Of a DNA stretch of 64,000 bases, positions 25,150 to 33,862 are shown piece by piece. Below the pieces are notes generated by a model, which was given only the letters and a program-made list of their open reading frames with translations, searched no databases and was not told where the DNA came from. This DNA comes from Streptomyces sp. NBC_01571. Its GTDB lineage: Bacteria > Actinomycetota > Actinomycetes > Streptomycetales > Streptomycetaceae. Position 1 is the stretch's first letter. Each line of letters opens with the position of its first letter. The stretch covers positions 124,001 through 188,000 of the forward strand of contig NZ_JAPEPZ010000003.1 of NCBI RefSeq assembly GCF_026339875.1, in the 5' to 3' direction. Made by a program: the position numbers and the translations under genes.

Positions 25150-25700
25150 TTTGCCGGAAGGGACGGTGCCGTACTGCCCCATGAAGCCGTGGCGAGCTGC
25201 TGGTGCTGGTGCTCTCGCGCTTGGCAACCAGGATGGCTGGACTTCGTCGAAGACGGCGAGGGCTTGAGCGGGGTCCGGGCTCACGAGGCGTTCCAGACCG
25301 GCCGTCGTGATCTTCGCCCACCTGCCGGCCCGTGCCCACATCTGCTCCTCGAAGGCGCGGACGGCCTTGTCCAGATCTCCAGGACCGGGGGCGGCGGCGA
25401 TGGACTCGGCGAGTTCTGCGCCTTCCAGCATCGCGAGGTTCGCACCCGCCCCCAATGGGGGGCATCAGGTGGGCGGCGTCGCCCAGCAGCGTCACCCCGG
25501 GGACGTGGGCCCAGGTGTGGGACACGGGCAGGACGTAGAGGGGGCGGTGGACGAAAGCGGTGCCGTGGCGGAGGAGGTCGAGGACGGGAGTGGCCCAGCC
25601 ATCGAACAAAGCCAGCAGGCTTGATCGCACGGCCTCGACGTCGGCCAGGTCCAGGTTCGTGTGCCAGGTCTGAGGTTCCCCCGGTGTGCGGGAGGTGCTG
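25150..25700 (-). pseudogene. FAD-dependent monooxygenase (TetX-like) C-terminal half, frameshifted
   Basis: Upstream frame (25700 to about 25460): ADVEAVRSSLLALFDGWATP, HRPLYVLPVSHTWAHVPGVT and LLGDAAHLMPPIG, the conserved FAD-binding GD motif of class A monooxygenases. The match continues in another frame as GAGANLAMLEGAELAESIAA and EEQMWARAGRWAKITTAG. A one-base shift near 25457 separates them. The N-terminal FAD motif is missing where an IS3-type end abuts at 25702. Both lesions make it inactive. Confidence 0.7.
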
Positions 25701-25701
25701 A

Positions 25702-25860
25702 TCAGCTGGTCGGATGACGGGGTTTCAGGTTCGTTCGTTCGGCCGTTGCCTGGTCGGCGTAGTGCTTCTCCTCGAACTCGATCGGGCTGAGGTAGCCGAG
25801 TCGTTTCTGGATGCGCCGGGAGTTGTAGAAGCCGTCGATGACCCCGTTGCCCAATTGGGT
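25702..25860 (-). mobile_element. IS3-family transposase C-terminal remnant
   Basis: The minus strand encodes GVIDGFYNSRRIQKRLGYLS, then PIEFEEKHYADQ and a short tail ending at 25702. This is the conserved end of OrfB in IS3 elements (FYNxxRxHxxLGYxSPxxFE). Nothing of the catalytic core is present. Confidence 0.7.
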
Positions 25861-26007
25861 GAACGCCTTTGATCTCGGTCTTGGCAGGTGGTCGAGAGGT
25901 GGACCCTGAGGTGGGGCTTGGGCAGCCCGCCTGTGATTCGGTCTTGGGGCGGAGGGTCGGGTGTCGATGCGGGCGGCGCCGGTCGGGAGGTTCCTGAGGG
26001 GACCCGG

Positions 26008-26160
26008 ATGGTGGCATGGGCTGCGTTCCCAAAGGGCTGTCTGGCGATGCGGGTGCGGGACGCGCTTGGTCCGCTGTTCGACGACGAGATCTTCAGGTCC
26101 GCCTTCGGTGGGCGTGGCCGTCCTGGTGTTGCCCCGGGGCAGCTGGCGTTGGTCGAGGGG
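26008..26160 (+). mobile_element. IS1182-type transposase N-terminal remnant
   Basis: From ATG 26008 the frame reads VAWAAFPKGCLAMRVRDALG, PLFDDEIFRSAFGGRGRPGV and APGQLALV, the N-terminus of IS1182-group transposases. After LALV the similarity ends in Arg/Ala-rich sequence. It lies about 150 bp from the IS3 remnant, with unrecognised sequence in between. Confidence 0.55.
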
Positions 26161-26430
26161 GCGGCGGGCCGCGCACGGCATGAGGGGCGCCCCGATGCTG
26201 TGCAGTGCGTGCAGAGCGCCCGCCGGCATCGTGACACCGGCCCTGCGATCGCGCCGCGCTGAGCACGGCATCCGTATGACGGTCGGCGGTCTCGCTGCTT
26301 GGGGGAATGAGTGCGTTGCCCGACCAGGGATGCGCACGCGGGTCGGCGTCGCGCCGTCGCGTTCCGGCAGACCCGAGTCCACGACTGCGTCCTGGTGCTA
26401 GCGTCCGATCATGCCTGGGGTGGAGGAGTG

Positions 26431-27411
26431 ATGGAGAGCATCACAAAGAACCGGCAGTCCGTTGAGGCACTTCGCACCATGGTCGCCCGCGCGTACGGCC
26501 CGGACGAGGTGTGTGATGCGGGCGAGGACTGGTTCAGGGAACTGAGCGACGGCTGCTTCAACGTGGTCTACCGGATCCGGCTACGCTCCGGCGCCCAGGC
26601 CGTGCTCAAGATCGCGCCGCCGCCGGATGTTGAGGTCATGACCTACGAGCGAGGAGCCATGACCACCGAGCTGGAGGCGTTGCGGCTGGTCCGGGAGTAC
26701 ACGAAGGCTCCCGTGCCGGAGGTCGACTTCGTCGATCAGTCCCATGAGGTGTGCGACGCCGACTACTTCTTCATGACGTACGTGGACGCGGACAACCTCA
26801 ACACCGTCAGCGACACCCTGGCCAAGGCGGAGAGCGACGCGTACGCCGAAGGGCTCGGTGTGATCACCCGCGAACTCAACGCCATCCCCGGCGGCGCTTT
26901 CGGCTCGCTGACCGGTCCGGGCGACAGTACGTGGCGCGCGGCCTTCCTGCGGATGGTCGAGGAGCTGCTGGGAGACGGCGAGCGACGCGGCGTCGTCCTC
27001 CCGCACGGCTACGACGTGGTCCGCGACGTCGTGGCCGCCGATGCGGATTCGCTCGAGGAGGTGACCGAGCCCCGGTTCGTCGAGTGGGACCTGTGGCCCG
27101 GCAACTGCATGGTGCGCGACGGTCGGATAGTGGCGATCATCGATCACGAGCGGGCGTTCTACGGTGATCCGCTGATGGAGTTCGGCTTCGCAGGAAGTGA
27201 ATCGAGCGCTTATGGGGACGCCACGGCTTTCACCCGCGGCTACGGCCGCCGGCCGTTGACCGCGGCCGAGCGGACCCGCCGGCGGCTGTACAACCTTCAC
27301 CTCGCTCTGGTCCAGATCATCGAGACGACCTTCCGGGCACACACCAACACCGAGCAGTATGAGTGGGCGTGCGCGCGACTACGAGAGACCGTGGCCCTGC
27401 TTGGCAGGTAG
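26431..27411 (+). CDS. Phosphotransferase (APH/choline-kinase-like) family protein
   Basis: A 326-residue kinase-like protein. Features: ELSDGCFNVVYRIRLRSG (nucleotide loop), AVLKIAPP (invariant Lys), DADYFFMTYVDADNL (hinge), FVEWDLWPGNCMVRDGRIVA (catalytic loop) and IIDHERAFYGDPLMEFGF (metal-binding Asp). The usual His-Gly-Asp of the catalytic loop reads Glu-Trp-Asp; Asp and the later Asn are kept. It may phosphorylate an aminoglycoside, macrolide or small alcohol; the substrate cannot be read. GGAGGAG precedes the ATG. It is a single gene between mobile-element debris. Confidence 0.8.
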   Translation: MESITKNRQSVEALRTMVARAYGPDEVCDAGEDWFRELSDGCFNVVYRIRLRSGAQAVLKIAPPPDVEVMTYERGAMTTELEALRLVREYTKAPVPEVDFVDQSHEVCDADYFFMTYVDADNLNTVSDTLAKAESDAYAEGLGVITRELNAIPGGAFGSLTGPGDSTWRAAFLRMVEELLGDGERRGVVLPHGYDVVRDVVAADADSLEEVTEPRFVEWDLWPGNCMVRDGRIVAIIDHERAFYGDPLMEFGFAGSESSAYGDATAFTRGYGRRPLTAAERTRRRLYNLHLALVQIIETTFRAHTNTEQYEWACARLRETVALLGR

Positions 27412-27837
27412 GCCAGAGACAGCTCCTCAACACCCCACGCCCACGCGGTACGAGAACCCTTCGAAACCCGCACGACGAACTGCCATCACCTACGTGCCGG
27501 TTCATCCGGCGACCAGCAGGTCGACGGCGGGCCGGTCCCCCCATCCCCCCGGGGAAAGCCGTCAGGTCCGGTGGGCAGCGCCCGCCCGAAGCGCGGCGGC
27601 CGACGACGACGCGCAGCAACACCCACAGGCGCGACCCCCCGGAGTACTCTTGTTCCCGCCCCGACCGCCACTACCAGGGAGGGGCGGGGACGAGAGTGAT
27701 GAGCGGGATGTCGGACCCCACACCAAGCCCCCCACACAGCCTGAACAGCCGTTTCCCTCCACCCGGACAAAAGCCGTTGAGGGGCGCCTTACGAGCTCGC
27801 GCGCGGTAGGCGGTGAGGTATCGGGTTTTCGATCGTT
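27412..27837. other. Gene-free stretch with a hairpin
   Basis: No supported gene. A hairpin of 16 base pairs (two of them G-U on the + strand), 27647-27662 with 27681-27696 (arms CTCTTGTTCCCGCCCC and GGGGCGGGGACGAGAG), could terminate transcription from the phosphotransferase gene. Confidence 0.4.
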
Positions 27838-28040
27838 GATCATGGTCGTGTGGTGGGGAACGCATCTCGTGCAGCAATCATCAACGACCGGAGGATCACG
27901 GGTCCTTCGGCCGATGTGGTCGCTGACCTCGTTGCCGGAGTAGGTCCGTTGTGGCATGAACGGCACCAGGCCAGGCTCGTGTCCAGGCCAAGGAAGCGGG
28001 CTGTGGGCGCCGGTGCCGCGCTGTCTGCCGAAGCGCTCAG
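27838..28040 (+). mobile_element. Transposase N-terminal remnant (IS5/IS112-like HTH)
   Basis: The frame from 27850 reads NASRAAIINDRRITGPSADV, VADLVAGVGPLWHERHQARL and RPRKRAVGAGA, which resembles the N-terminal helix-turn-helix portion of actinomycete DDE-type IS5 transposases (ITGLSxxVxxELV...RPRxRAxGAGxK). Similarity stops at AGA. No catalytic residues remain. Confidence 0.5.
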
Positions 28041-28162
28041 GCTCGTAGCCCCCAGCAAGGTGGCGGGGGGTGTCGTACGCGGATTGGGCAGCCGGGGGCC
28101 GGGCGGCCGGGCTCAGTGTTTGCGTAGGCGTTCGAATCCCCTCGCGCCGGACCTCGGCGCAG

Positions 28163-28444
28163 CTATCGTACGGTGACGTCCTCCAGCAACTCCGCGACCG
28201 TGAACCGGGATCCATAGGACTGCCGGGCGCCGTCGATGACCAGGAGGAAGCCGTCGCCGTCCCGGAACAACCTGCGGCGCTTGGGACTCAGAGGATGATC
28301 TGGCTTATAGCGCCTGGCACGCGTCTCCAGCTCCACCAGCGCCTCGTCGCGCGTTCCATTCACATACGTCAGCACGTGGGCCTCGGAGTGCTTGCCCTCT
28401 CCCGCGCCCACGGTCGTCTCGACGATCAGTCCCCACGTTGTCAT
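28163..28444 (-). CDS. Conserved hypothetical protein, 93 aa
   Basis: A small soluble alpha/beta protein: WGLIVETTVGAGEGKHSEAH, EALVELETRARRYKPDHPLS, RRLFRDGDGFLLVIDGARQS and FTVAELLEDV. This resembles a family widespread in Streptomyces with unknown function. GGGAGGGG five bases before the ATG and good codon bias make it a confident gene. It is next to an IS-end remnant. Confidence 0.65.
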   Translation of the reverse strand: MTTWGLIVETTVGAGEGKHSEAHVLTYVNGTRDEALVELETRARRYKPDHPLSPKRRRLFRDGDGFLLVIDGARQSYGSRFTVAELLEDVTVR

Positions 28445-28557
28445 GCATCCCCTCCCGTTCGGATCAACGTACGCCACAGAGGCCCAGCAGGTCAGACTGC
28501 GCCGGGAAAGGGCACACGAAACCCTGAGGCACAAGACCGAAGGTGACATCAAAGCCC

Positions 28558-28637
28558 GGTTCTGGCACAGATCTTGGGGAGCGGTCGCGGAGGGTGACGT
28601 TGGCGTTCGATTTACTCAGAGCGCGATCGGCCGGTAC
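28558..28637 (-). mobile_element. Solo right end of the ISL3-type element
   Basis: These 80 bp are nearly identical to the reverse complement of 32503-32582, the right end of the ISL3-type element, beginning GGTTCTGGCACAGATCTTGG. Similarity stops exactly after the GGCCGGTAC block. It shows that another copy, or a one-ended event, once touched this site. Confidence 0.8.
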
Positions 28638-28750
28638 GTCAGGTCGTCCGCGATCCTCACCCGCACCCATTCCCGTCCCTTGGCCTTGTGGGCAGTTGAG
28701 ACGATCACCAAGCGACGCTTCGCCGCGGAGTCCGGGTCTGGCTTCGTTCA
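28616..28750 (-). pseudogene. UvrD-type helicase fragment joined to an IS end
   Basis: The minus frame reads SAAKRRLVIVSTAHKAKGRE then WVRVRIADDL, which is helicase motif V of UvrD/Rep-type proteins (TAHKAKGREWxxVRIADDF). It runs without a break into LTYRPIAL and TGA supplied by the IS end. Only about 40 codons are recognisable. Confidence 0.55.
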
Positions 28751-29147
28751 CTATTATCGACAGCGTTTGTCGATGAGCTTGTGCAGCAGTCGAACGTTCG
28801 CCTGTCGGGGAATGGTCACGAGAAGTGGTTCTGGCTCAGGTTGTGTGGTGAGGGCACGCTGAGTAACCGGTTGGGGAGGCAGGAGAGTCTGGCGCTGTTC
28901 GATTGCCAGGCGATCAGAACAGGCTGGCCGATCCGCCCTGGGCGAGCTTCTTGAGGATCGTGCGCATCCACGGGCTGCGAACGGCTGGCAGCCGGACCAA
29001 GGTGTGCTGAAGGGTTCCCCGGTCGGCCCGGAACGGGCAATTGGGGTGCGGCGGGAGCGGGTCGTCGGCGAGGACGCCTTGAGACATGCCGCCCTAGGCG
29101 GGAATCGACAACCAGGGCTGCACGCCGGCGGCGGCGGGGAGCACCGC
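28751..29147. other. Gene-free stretch
   Basis: No frame with convincing codon bias or motif. It probably consists of eroded mobile-element sequence between the helicase fragment and the oxidase gene terminator. Confidence 0.35.
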
Positions 29148-29190
29148 GTGCGCCCTGACCGCCGTATGTCGTACGGCGGTCAGGGCGCAC
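29148..29190 (-). terminator. Strong hairpin terminator
   Basis: A perfect 19-bp stem (29148-29166 with 29172-29190, arm GTGCGCCCTGACCGCCGTA) and 5-nt loop, 27 bp after the stop of the PPOX gene on the minus strand. Confidence 0.75.
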
Positions 29191-29216
29191 GATCCGCGTA
29201 TGGATCCGCGGCCGCG

Positions 29217-29636
29217 TCAGCCGGGCTGCTCATTGTCCTTCAGCGCACCCCATCCGTGCCAGCGGTCGATCTCGATCCACGCGCTGTAGCGGCGCCGGTC
29301 GCGCTGCCCGTAGTCCTTGCCCAGGTACTGGCGGGACAGCCGGTCGATGCCGGACAGGTCGGTGTCCTCCTGCAGGTCGACGACGCGGCCGATGATGGTC
29401 ACATGGGTGTACCAGCCGCCCTCGTCGAGCACGGTGAGCGAGACCCTGGGGTCGTTGCGCACGTGCTGGAGCCGGACGCGCCCCTCGTCCATGTTGATGA
29501 GCACACGCCCGTCGTCCCACAGGTACCAGGTGGCCGCGGACACCGGCTGGCCGTCCCGGCGCAGCGTGCAGATGACGGCGGGGTTGGCTTTCTCCAGCAT
29601 GGCGACGGCGGCTTCGGGCAGGGGCGGCTTCGACAC
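29217..29636 (-). CDS. PPOX-class (pyridoxamine-phosphate-oxidase-like) flavin/F420-dependent protein
   Basis: A 139-residue split-barrel protein: AVICTLRRDGQPVSAATWYL, RVLINMDEGRVRLQHVRNDP, RVSLTVLDEGGWYTHVTIIG, VVDLQEDTDLSGIDRLSRQY. Length and motifs match the TIGR03618 group, many of which use coenzyme F420, abundant in actinomycetes, as hydride donor or bind FMN or heme. The substrate is unknown. GTG at 29636 has GGAGG nine bases upstream. A strong terminator follows, so the gene is transcribed alone. Confidence 0.83.
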   Translation of the reverse strand: MSKPPLPEAAVAMLEKANPAVICTLRRDGQPVSAATWYLWDDGRVLINMDEGRVRLQHVRNDPRVSLTVLDEGGWYTHVTIIGRVVDLQEDTDLSGIDRLSRQYLGKDYGQRDRRRYSAWIEIDRWHGWGALKDNEQPG

Positions 29637-29741
29637 GGGTCATCCTCCACGGCGTAAGGCGGGACGCTTCTCGATCACCAGCATGATTGCCCGGGGCAGC
29701 GCCGCGCGCACGCACCGCCCCGCGCGCAGCCGGGTCTGGTG

Positions 29742-30045
29742 CTACGAACTCCGGACCTCGAACTCCGAGAGCTGACCGGCCGGCCAGCCGCTGTTGGCCG
29801 TGACCGTCAGCCGGAACCAGCGCTGGACGGTGGCGGGCAAGATGAGGGTGACGGTGTTGTCCGCCGCCGGGTCGAAGGCGTAGGCGGCTGCGGCCTTCAC
29901 GGTGGTGAAGGTGGAGCCGTCCGCGCCGGCCTGCAGGGACAGCGTCTGAGTGCGGGCGCCCCAGCCGGCGGGGAGCCGGAGCACCACGCGGGAGACGCTC
30001 CGCGCGGCCCCGAGGTCCCCCCCGGCAAGCCAACGTGTTTTCTCA
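29742..30045 (-). pseudogene. F5/8 type C (discoidin/CBM32) domain fragment
   Basis: The minus frame gives GARTQTLSLQAGADGSTFTT, AAYAFDPAADNTVTLILPAT and VQRWFRLTVTANSGWPAGQL followed by SEFEVRSS and stop. This is the second half of a discoidin-type carbohydrate-binding domain, normally the C-terminus of a secreted glycosidase or other exoenzyme. The catalytic part is absent; sequence upstream of about 30045 shows no continuation, and an ISL3 element begins 160 bp beyond. Confidence 0.65.
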
Positions 30046-30367
30046 TCCTCGTGGGAACAGCACCGGCCACCGCCGTGGAGGCGCAACGCAGCGCACGCGT
30101 GTGCTGACCGTCGTCTCTGACGGCGGCAGGTGGCTCAGTCAGCGTTCGAATGCTCGGTGTGCTGTGCTGCCTCCCAAGTCATGAACATCTGCTGTCCAAT
30201 CTCGGTTCTGGCACAGATCTTGGGGAGTCGTCGCGGAGCGTTACCCCGAGGTTCGAATACGAGGAGACGGGTTCGCGTGAGACCGCGTACGCCTTGTCGT
30301 CCGACGATCAGAATTGACGCTCCCTCAGGTGTCTGCCGGCCGCTGCTGCGGTCGGTTGTGGACGGTG

Positions 30368-31975
30368 ATGGTGCTGGCCATGCAGACCGATGCACCGTTC
30401 TGGGACTCGCTGGTGTTCGACGGGATCGACGATGTGGATGTCGAGGCCGTGACGGCAGCCTTCGGCACGGTCGAGGTGGCGGCGAGAGGCCGCGCGGCTG
30501 GCTCAGCTTGTCCGGACTGCGGCCGCTTCTCGGACCGAGTCCACGACCGATACCAGCGCAGACTGAAGGACCTGCCACTCGCTGAACAGGGCTTCGTGAT
30601 CCGGCTGACGGTCCGGCGCTTCATCTGCGGAACGCCGGACTGCCCGCGCCGGACGTTCGCCGAGCCGTTCTCCCGGCTGGCCGCCCCGCACGCACGGTTC
30701 ACCACGCGGCTCAACCACGCCCTGGAGCGGGTGGGGCTCGCGCTGGCCGGGCGGGCCGGAGCTCGGCTGGCTGCCCAACTGGGCTTCGGCGCGGGACGGA
30801 TGACCTTATTACGCAGGGTCATGGCATTGCCCGATCCGCAGTTCAGCACGCCGCGTGTGCTGGGCGTGGACGACTTCGCGATCCGTCGCGGCCAGACGTA
30901 CTCCACGGTCTTGACCAGCGTCGAAGACCATCGCGTGGTCGATGTGCTCCCGACCGGTGAAGCCGGGCCACTGGCCGCCTGGCTGATCCGCCACCCCGGC
31001 GTGGGGATCATCTGCCGGGACCGGGCGGGCGCCTACGCCGAGGGGGCCCGGCGCGGTGCCCCCGACGCTCTGCAGGTCGCCGACCGGTTCCATCTGTGGC
31101 AGGGCCTCGGTCGAGCCGTGGAGACCTGCGTCGCCGCCCATCGCGACTGCCTGCGCAGTCCTTCGCCCAGCGGCATGTTGCCGGAGGCCACCACCCGACT
31201 GGCTTCCGGTCGGCCGCAGGGCGACTCGGCGCCCATCGGTCGGCGGGCCGAGCGGAAGAAGGCCGCACATGCCATGGTCCACGAGCTCCTTGCCCAAGGT
31301 CACTCACGCCGGGCGATTGCCCGGCACCTGGGATGGGGCCTCAACACCGTGCTCAAATACGCGAACACCCCACGCTGGCAGGACACCATCCGCGAGAACC
31401 CGCCCCGACCCAGCAGACTGGACCCCTACAAGCCCTACCTGGAGCGGCGATTCGCCGCGGGATGCACCAGCGTCACCCGACTGCACAGCGAGCTGATCGC
31501 CGCCAACGCACCCGTCACTTACCAGATGGTCCGCGCGCACATCGCCACTTTGCGCGGGACGCCGTCCGGGGCGCCGCCCCGGCCGCCGGCCGTGCGGCAG
31601 GTGACCGGCTGGCTCACCCGGCACCCCACGGCCCTGACCGAGGAAGACCGGGCCGGCCTGAAGGAGGTCCTCGCCCGCTGCCCCGAGCTGGACAAGGCCG
31701 CCGGACACGTCCGCGACTTCGGCGAGATACTTACCGACCGCCTTGGCAGCACGCTTCCTGCCTGGATCGACACCGTCGATGCCAGCCAGCTACCCGGCCT
31801 CACAGGCTTCGCACTCCATCTGCTCCGAGACCTCGACGCCGTGAGAGCCGGACTCACTCTGGACTGGAGCTCTGGCAGCATCGAGGGCGCCGTCAACCGC
31901 ATCAAAAAGATCACGCGGCAGCTCTACGGGCGCGCCGGATTCGAACTACTCCGCAAAATGATCCTGCTCCAGTAG
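30368..31975 (+). CDS. ISL3-family transposase
   Basis: A 535-residue transposase. N-terminal zinc finger: ACPDCGRFSDRVHDRY followed by FICGTPDCPRRTF. The DDE core shows PRVLGVDDFAIRRGQTYSTV (first Asp), GIICRDRAGAYAEGARRGAP (second Asp), DALQVADRFHLWQGL and, near the end, LDWSSGSIEGAVNRIKKITR (Glu). A second HTH occurs in the insertion domain (GHSRRAIARHLGWGLNTVLK). The frame is open from 30314; 30368 or 30380 is the likeliest ATG. All catalytic residues are present, so it may be active. Confidence 0.9.
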   Translation: MVLAMQTDAPFWDSLVFDGIDDVDVEAVTAAFGTVEVAARGRAAGSACPDCGRFSDRVHDRYQRRLKDLPLAEQGFVIRLTVRRFICGTPDCPRRTFAEPFSRLAAPHARFTTRLNHALERVGLALAGRAGARLAAQLGFGAGRMTLLRRVMALPDPQFSTPRVLGVDDFAIRRGQTYSTVLTSVEDHRVVDVLPTGEAGPLAAWLIRHPGVGIICRDRAGAYAEGARRGAPDALQVADRFHLWQGLGRAVETCVAAHRDCLRSPSPSGMLPEATTRLASGRPQGDSAPIGRRAERKKAAHAMVHELLAQGHSRRAIARHLGWGLNTVLKYANTPRWQDTIRENPPRPSRLDPYKPYLERRFAAGCTSVTRLHSELIAANAPVTYQMVRAHIATLRGTPSGAPPRPPAVRQVTGWLTRHPTALTEEDRAGLKEVLARCPELDKAAGHVRDFGEILTDRLGSTLPAWIDTVDASQLPGLTGFALHLLRDLDAVRAGLTLDWSSGSIEGAVNRIKKITRQLYGRAGFELLRKMILLQ

Positions 31976-32067
31976 CACTCCAAGCCCTCCGAACCCTTCG
32001 CCAAGACCGAGAACGGACAACACCCAGAGGGCTGGGGCGTGTCGGCACCGACGGACATAATGCCGCT

Positions 32068-32250
32068 GTGGACCTGAGACCGGAGTTGTTGCCCCCGCCC
32101 GTGAGCCAGCAGCGACTGAACGAGCTGTGCGCTGAGGTCGAGTGGATCGCTGAGTTGCTGGTCGCCCGCCCGGAAGTGGCGGGCGAGGCGATCGAGGCGT
32201 TCAACGCGATGACCGGGCACGACTACGTGGCTCTCGACTTCGCTGAGTAG
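32068..32250 (+). CDS. Small hypothetical protein, 60 aa
   Basis: GTG at 32068 begins VDLRPELLPPPVSQQRLNEL, followed by CAEVEWIAELLVARPEVAGE and a C-terminus MTGHDYVALDFAE. It is a soluble, mostly helical acidic protein with good codon bias. It lies inside the ISL3-type element between transposase and the colicin-immunity-like ORF, 58 bp before the latter, so the two may be co-expressed. No family is recognised. Confidence 0.5.
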   Translation: MDLRPELLPPPVSQQRLNELCAEVEWIAELLVARPEVAGEAIEAFNAMTGHDYVALDFAE

Positions 32251-32308
32251 GGACGGAAGCAGGAGCCTGGAGCAGTTCGCGAGGGAGGCGGCCCGGCCGG
32301 CTCGCCCC

Positions 32309-32524
32309 GTGGTTGCCGGCATCACCCGGGACGAGCTCGTTGAGATCGTTCGCAGACTCCTGACTGCCTCTGCGGAGAGCGACTACTATCTGCGGCTCCT
32401 GGAGGCGAACGTGTCGCATCCCCGGGTGAGTGACCTGGTCTTCCATCCCTCGGACATCACTCAGGGCCCGTCTGCGGAGCAGATTGTCGATGAGGCTCTG
32501 AAGTACCGGCCGATCGCGCTCTGA
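32309..32524 (+). CDS. Colicin/pyocin-immunity-like protein (Im2/Im7/Im9 type)
   Basis: A 71-residue protein: ITRDELVEIVRRLLTASAES, a middle helix, HPRVSDLVFHPSDITQGPSA, then EQIVDEALKYRPIAL. The arrangement follows the four-helix E-colicin immunity fold, in which SDLIYYP contacts the nuclease; here it reads SDLVFHP, keeping Asp and the helix but changing both tyrosines. C-terminal EQIV aligns with the GIV helix. No nuclease toxin lies next to it. GTG at 32309 is the only usable start and lacks a good RBS, and the open frame extends upstream, so the N-terminus is uncertain. It abuts the IS right end. Confidence 0.6.
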   Translation: MVAGITRDELVEIVRRLLTASAESDYYLRLLEANVSHPRVSDLVFHPSDITQGPSAEQIVDEALKYRPIAL

Positions 32525-32661
32525 GTAAATCGAACGCCAACGTCACCCTCCGCGACCGCTCCCCAAGATCTCTGCCAGAACCGAGAAGTCACGTCACGCA
32601 GTAACCCGACCGGTGGATTGTCCGGGCAGGCCGGACCGGCGTCCTCACCTCCGGAGACAGA

Positions 32662-33318
32662 TTGCAGATGCATCTACATCCAGGCGAGACCGAGGCCGTT
32701 GGCTGGCGGGTGGTGACCGTGCACGCCACCGTCCGGCAACTGCGCGATGCATCAACCGACGTCACCGGACGTCCGCGGGTGATCGCGATCGACGGCCGGG
32801 GCGGCGCAGGCAAGACGACCCTGGCCGAGCGGCTACGCAAGGTGGCGCCCAACTCCGCCATCGTGCACACCGACGATGTCGCCTGGAACCACGCCTATTT
32901 CGACTGGGGTGCCGTGCTCGTCGAGAACATCCTGCAACCCCTGCACCGGGGTGAGGCGGTGGATTTCCGCCCTGATGCCTGGATCGCCCACGACCGGCCC
33001 GGATCGATCACCATCCCCGCCGATGCCGACTTCATCTGGGTGGAGGGCACCGGCATCATCCGCGAGGAGCTTGCCCCGTGGTTGGACGCCTCGGTGTGGA
33101 TGCAGGGTGACCTCGATGAGCAAGAGCGCTTGTTGGTCGTCCGCGACGGTGACTCCCCCGAGCAGCTGGAGCACGTGACGAACTGGCTGCTGGAGGAACT
33201 GCCGTTCATGTTGCGAGAACAGCCGTGGGCCCGAGCCACCATGATCGTCGCCGGCCCTCCGCGGATCGACCATGACCCGGACACCGAGTTGGTCGTCGCC
33301 CCGCCGACCAGCCCTTAG
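32662..33318 (+). CDS. P-loop kinase of the uridine-kinase-like family
   Basis: A 218-residue protein with a clear Walker A (VIAIDGRGGAGKTTLAERL, about residues 40-58), HTDDVAWNHAYFDW after it, and IWVEGTGIIREELAPWLD in the position of the Walker B strand. It resembles small ATP-binding proteins annotated as uridine kinase or (d)CTP kinase. The substrate is unknown. TTG at 32662 has GGAG 5 bases upstream; ATG at 32668 is an alternative. It starts 80 bp beyond the ISL3 end. Confidence 0.75.
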   Translation: MQMHLHPGETEAVGWRVVTVHATVRQLRDASTDVTGRPRVIAIDGRGGAGKTTLAERLRKVAPNSAIVHTDDVAWNHAYFDWGAVLVENILQPLHRGEAVDFRPDAWIAHDRPGSITIPADADFIWVEGTGIIREELAPWLDASVWMQGDLDEQERLLVVRDGDSPEQLEHVTNWLLEELPFMLREQPWARATMIVAGPPRIDHDPDTELVVAPPTSP

Positions 33319-33862
33319 GCCGGCCGACCCAGGTCCCCCGTAGCCCATGCCGGCAGAAGTACATCTCACGCTCCACCGATCTCCACCGCGATCAGGGAGT
33401 GCATGACCGCCACGGTGGAGAACTCGTAGCAGTAGTAGGGCTGGCGCAGCAGCTTGCGGGCCGTACGGGGTGGCCTATCTGATGGTAACGATGCGGAAGG
33501 TGGCGCTGGAGCAGCTAGACGGTCTTGGCGCACGCCTTCCTGTCTCAGGGCTTTTCGGTCTATTCATCGTGGTCAGCGGCAACGTGGAGCAGTTGCGGCT
33601 CGGGCGCGAACCTAATGGAAACGCCGCGCCTTTGTGGTCATGGGACGACCTGGAGTGATCCAGTCGTGCTCCGCGGCCGCGCAGCCGGTCTCGCCGAGGC
33701 GCGTCCACGCGCGGGGCGCGGCATCCCTGCCCCCTCGGCGGCCTGGGAGGCAGGTTGAGTTGGGTTACTGGTAGCCGGAGGTGCGGGTCAGCGTTTGAGG
33801 CGCCCGCGGATGGCGAGGACGCCGGGGCGGTCGAGACGCCCGACGCTCGGTGAGCGGCCCGG
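33319..33862. other. Gene-free stretch
   Basis: No supported gene. The only open frame of note (33470-33658) lacks motif and RBS. The region seems eroded. Confidence 0.35.

Larger units (their letters stand above)
30204..32582 (+). mobile_element. ISL3-type insertion sequence with two passenger ORFs
   Basis: The left end (from 30204) GGTTCTGGCACAGATCTTGG and the reverse complement of the right end (to 32582) GGTTCTGGCAGAGATCTTGG match over 24 bp with one mismatch. Between them lie an intact ISL3-type transposase and, in the 600 bp downstream, two small ORFs. Flanking octamers (CCAATCTC and GAGAAGTC) are not a target duplication, so the copy may be old or rearranged. A solo copy of the right end is found at 28558-28637. 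Confidence 0.7.

Noticed and set aside
28120..28145. GCGTTCGAATCCCCTCGCGCCGG-like T-arm of a tRNA
   Set aside because: Only the T-loop and a possible 3' acceptor half are seen; no matching 5' acceptor, D-arm or anticodon arm upstream. It might be an attachment-site scar, but this is not supportable.
30204..32582. 8-bp target duplication for the ISL3-type element
   Set aside because: Flanking octamers do not match, so I report the ends only from terminal similarity.
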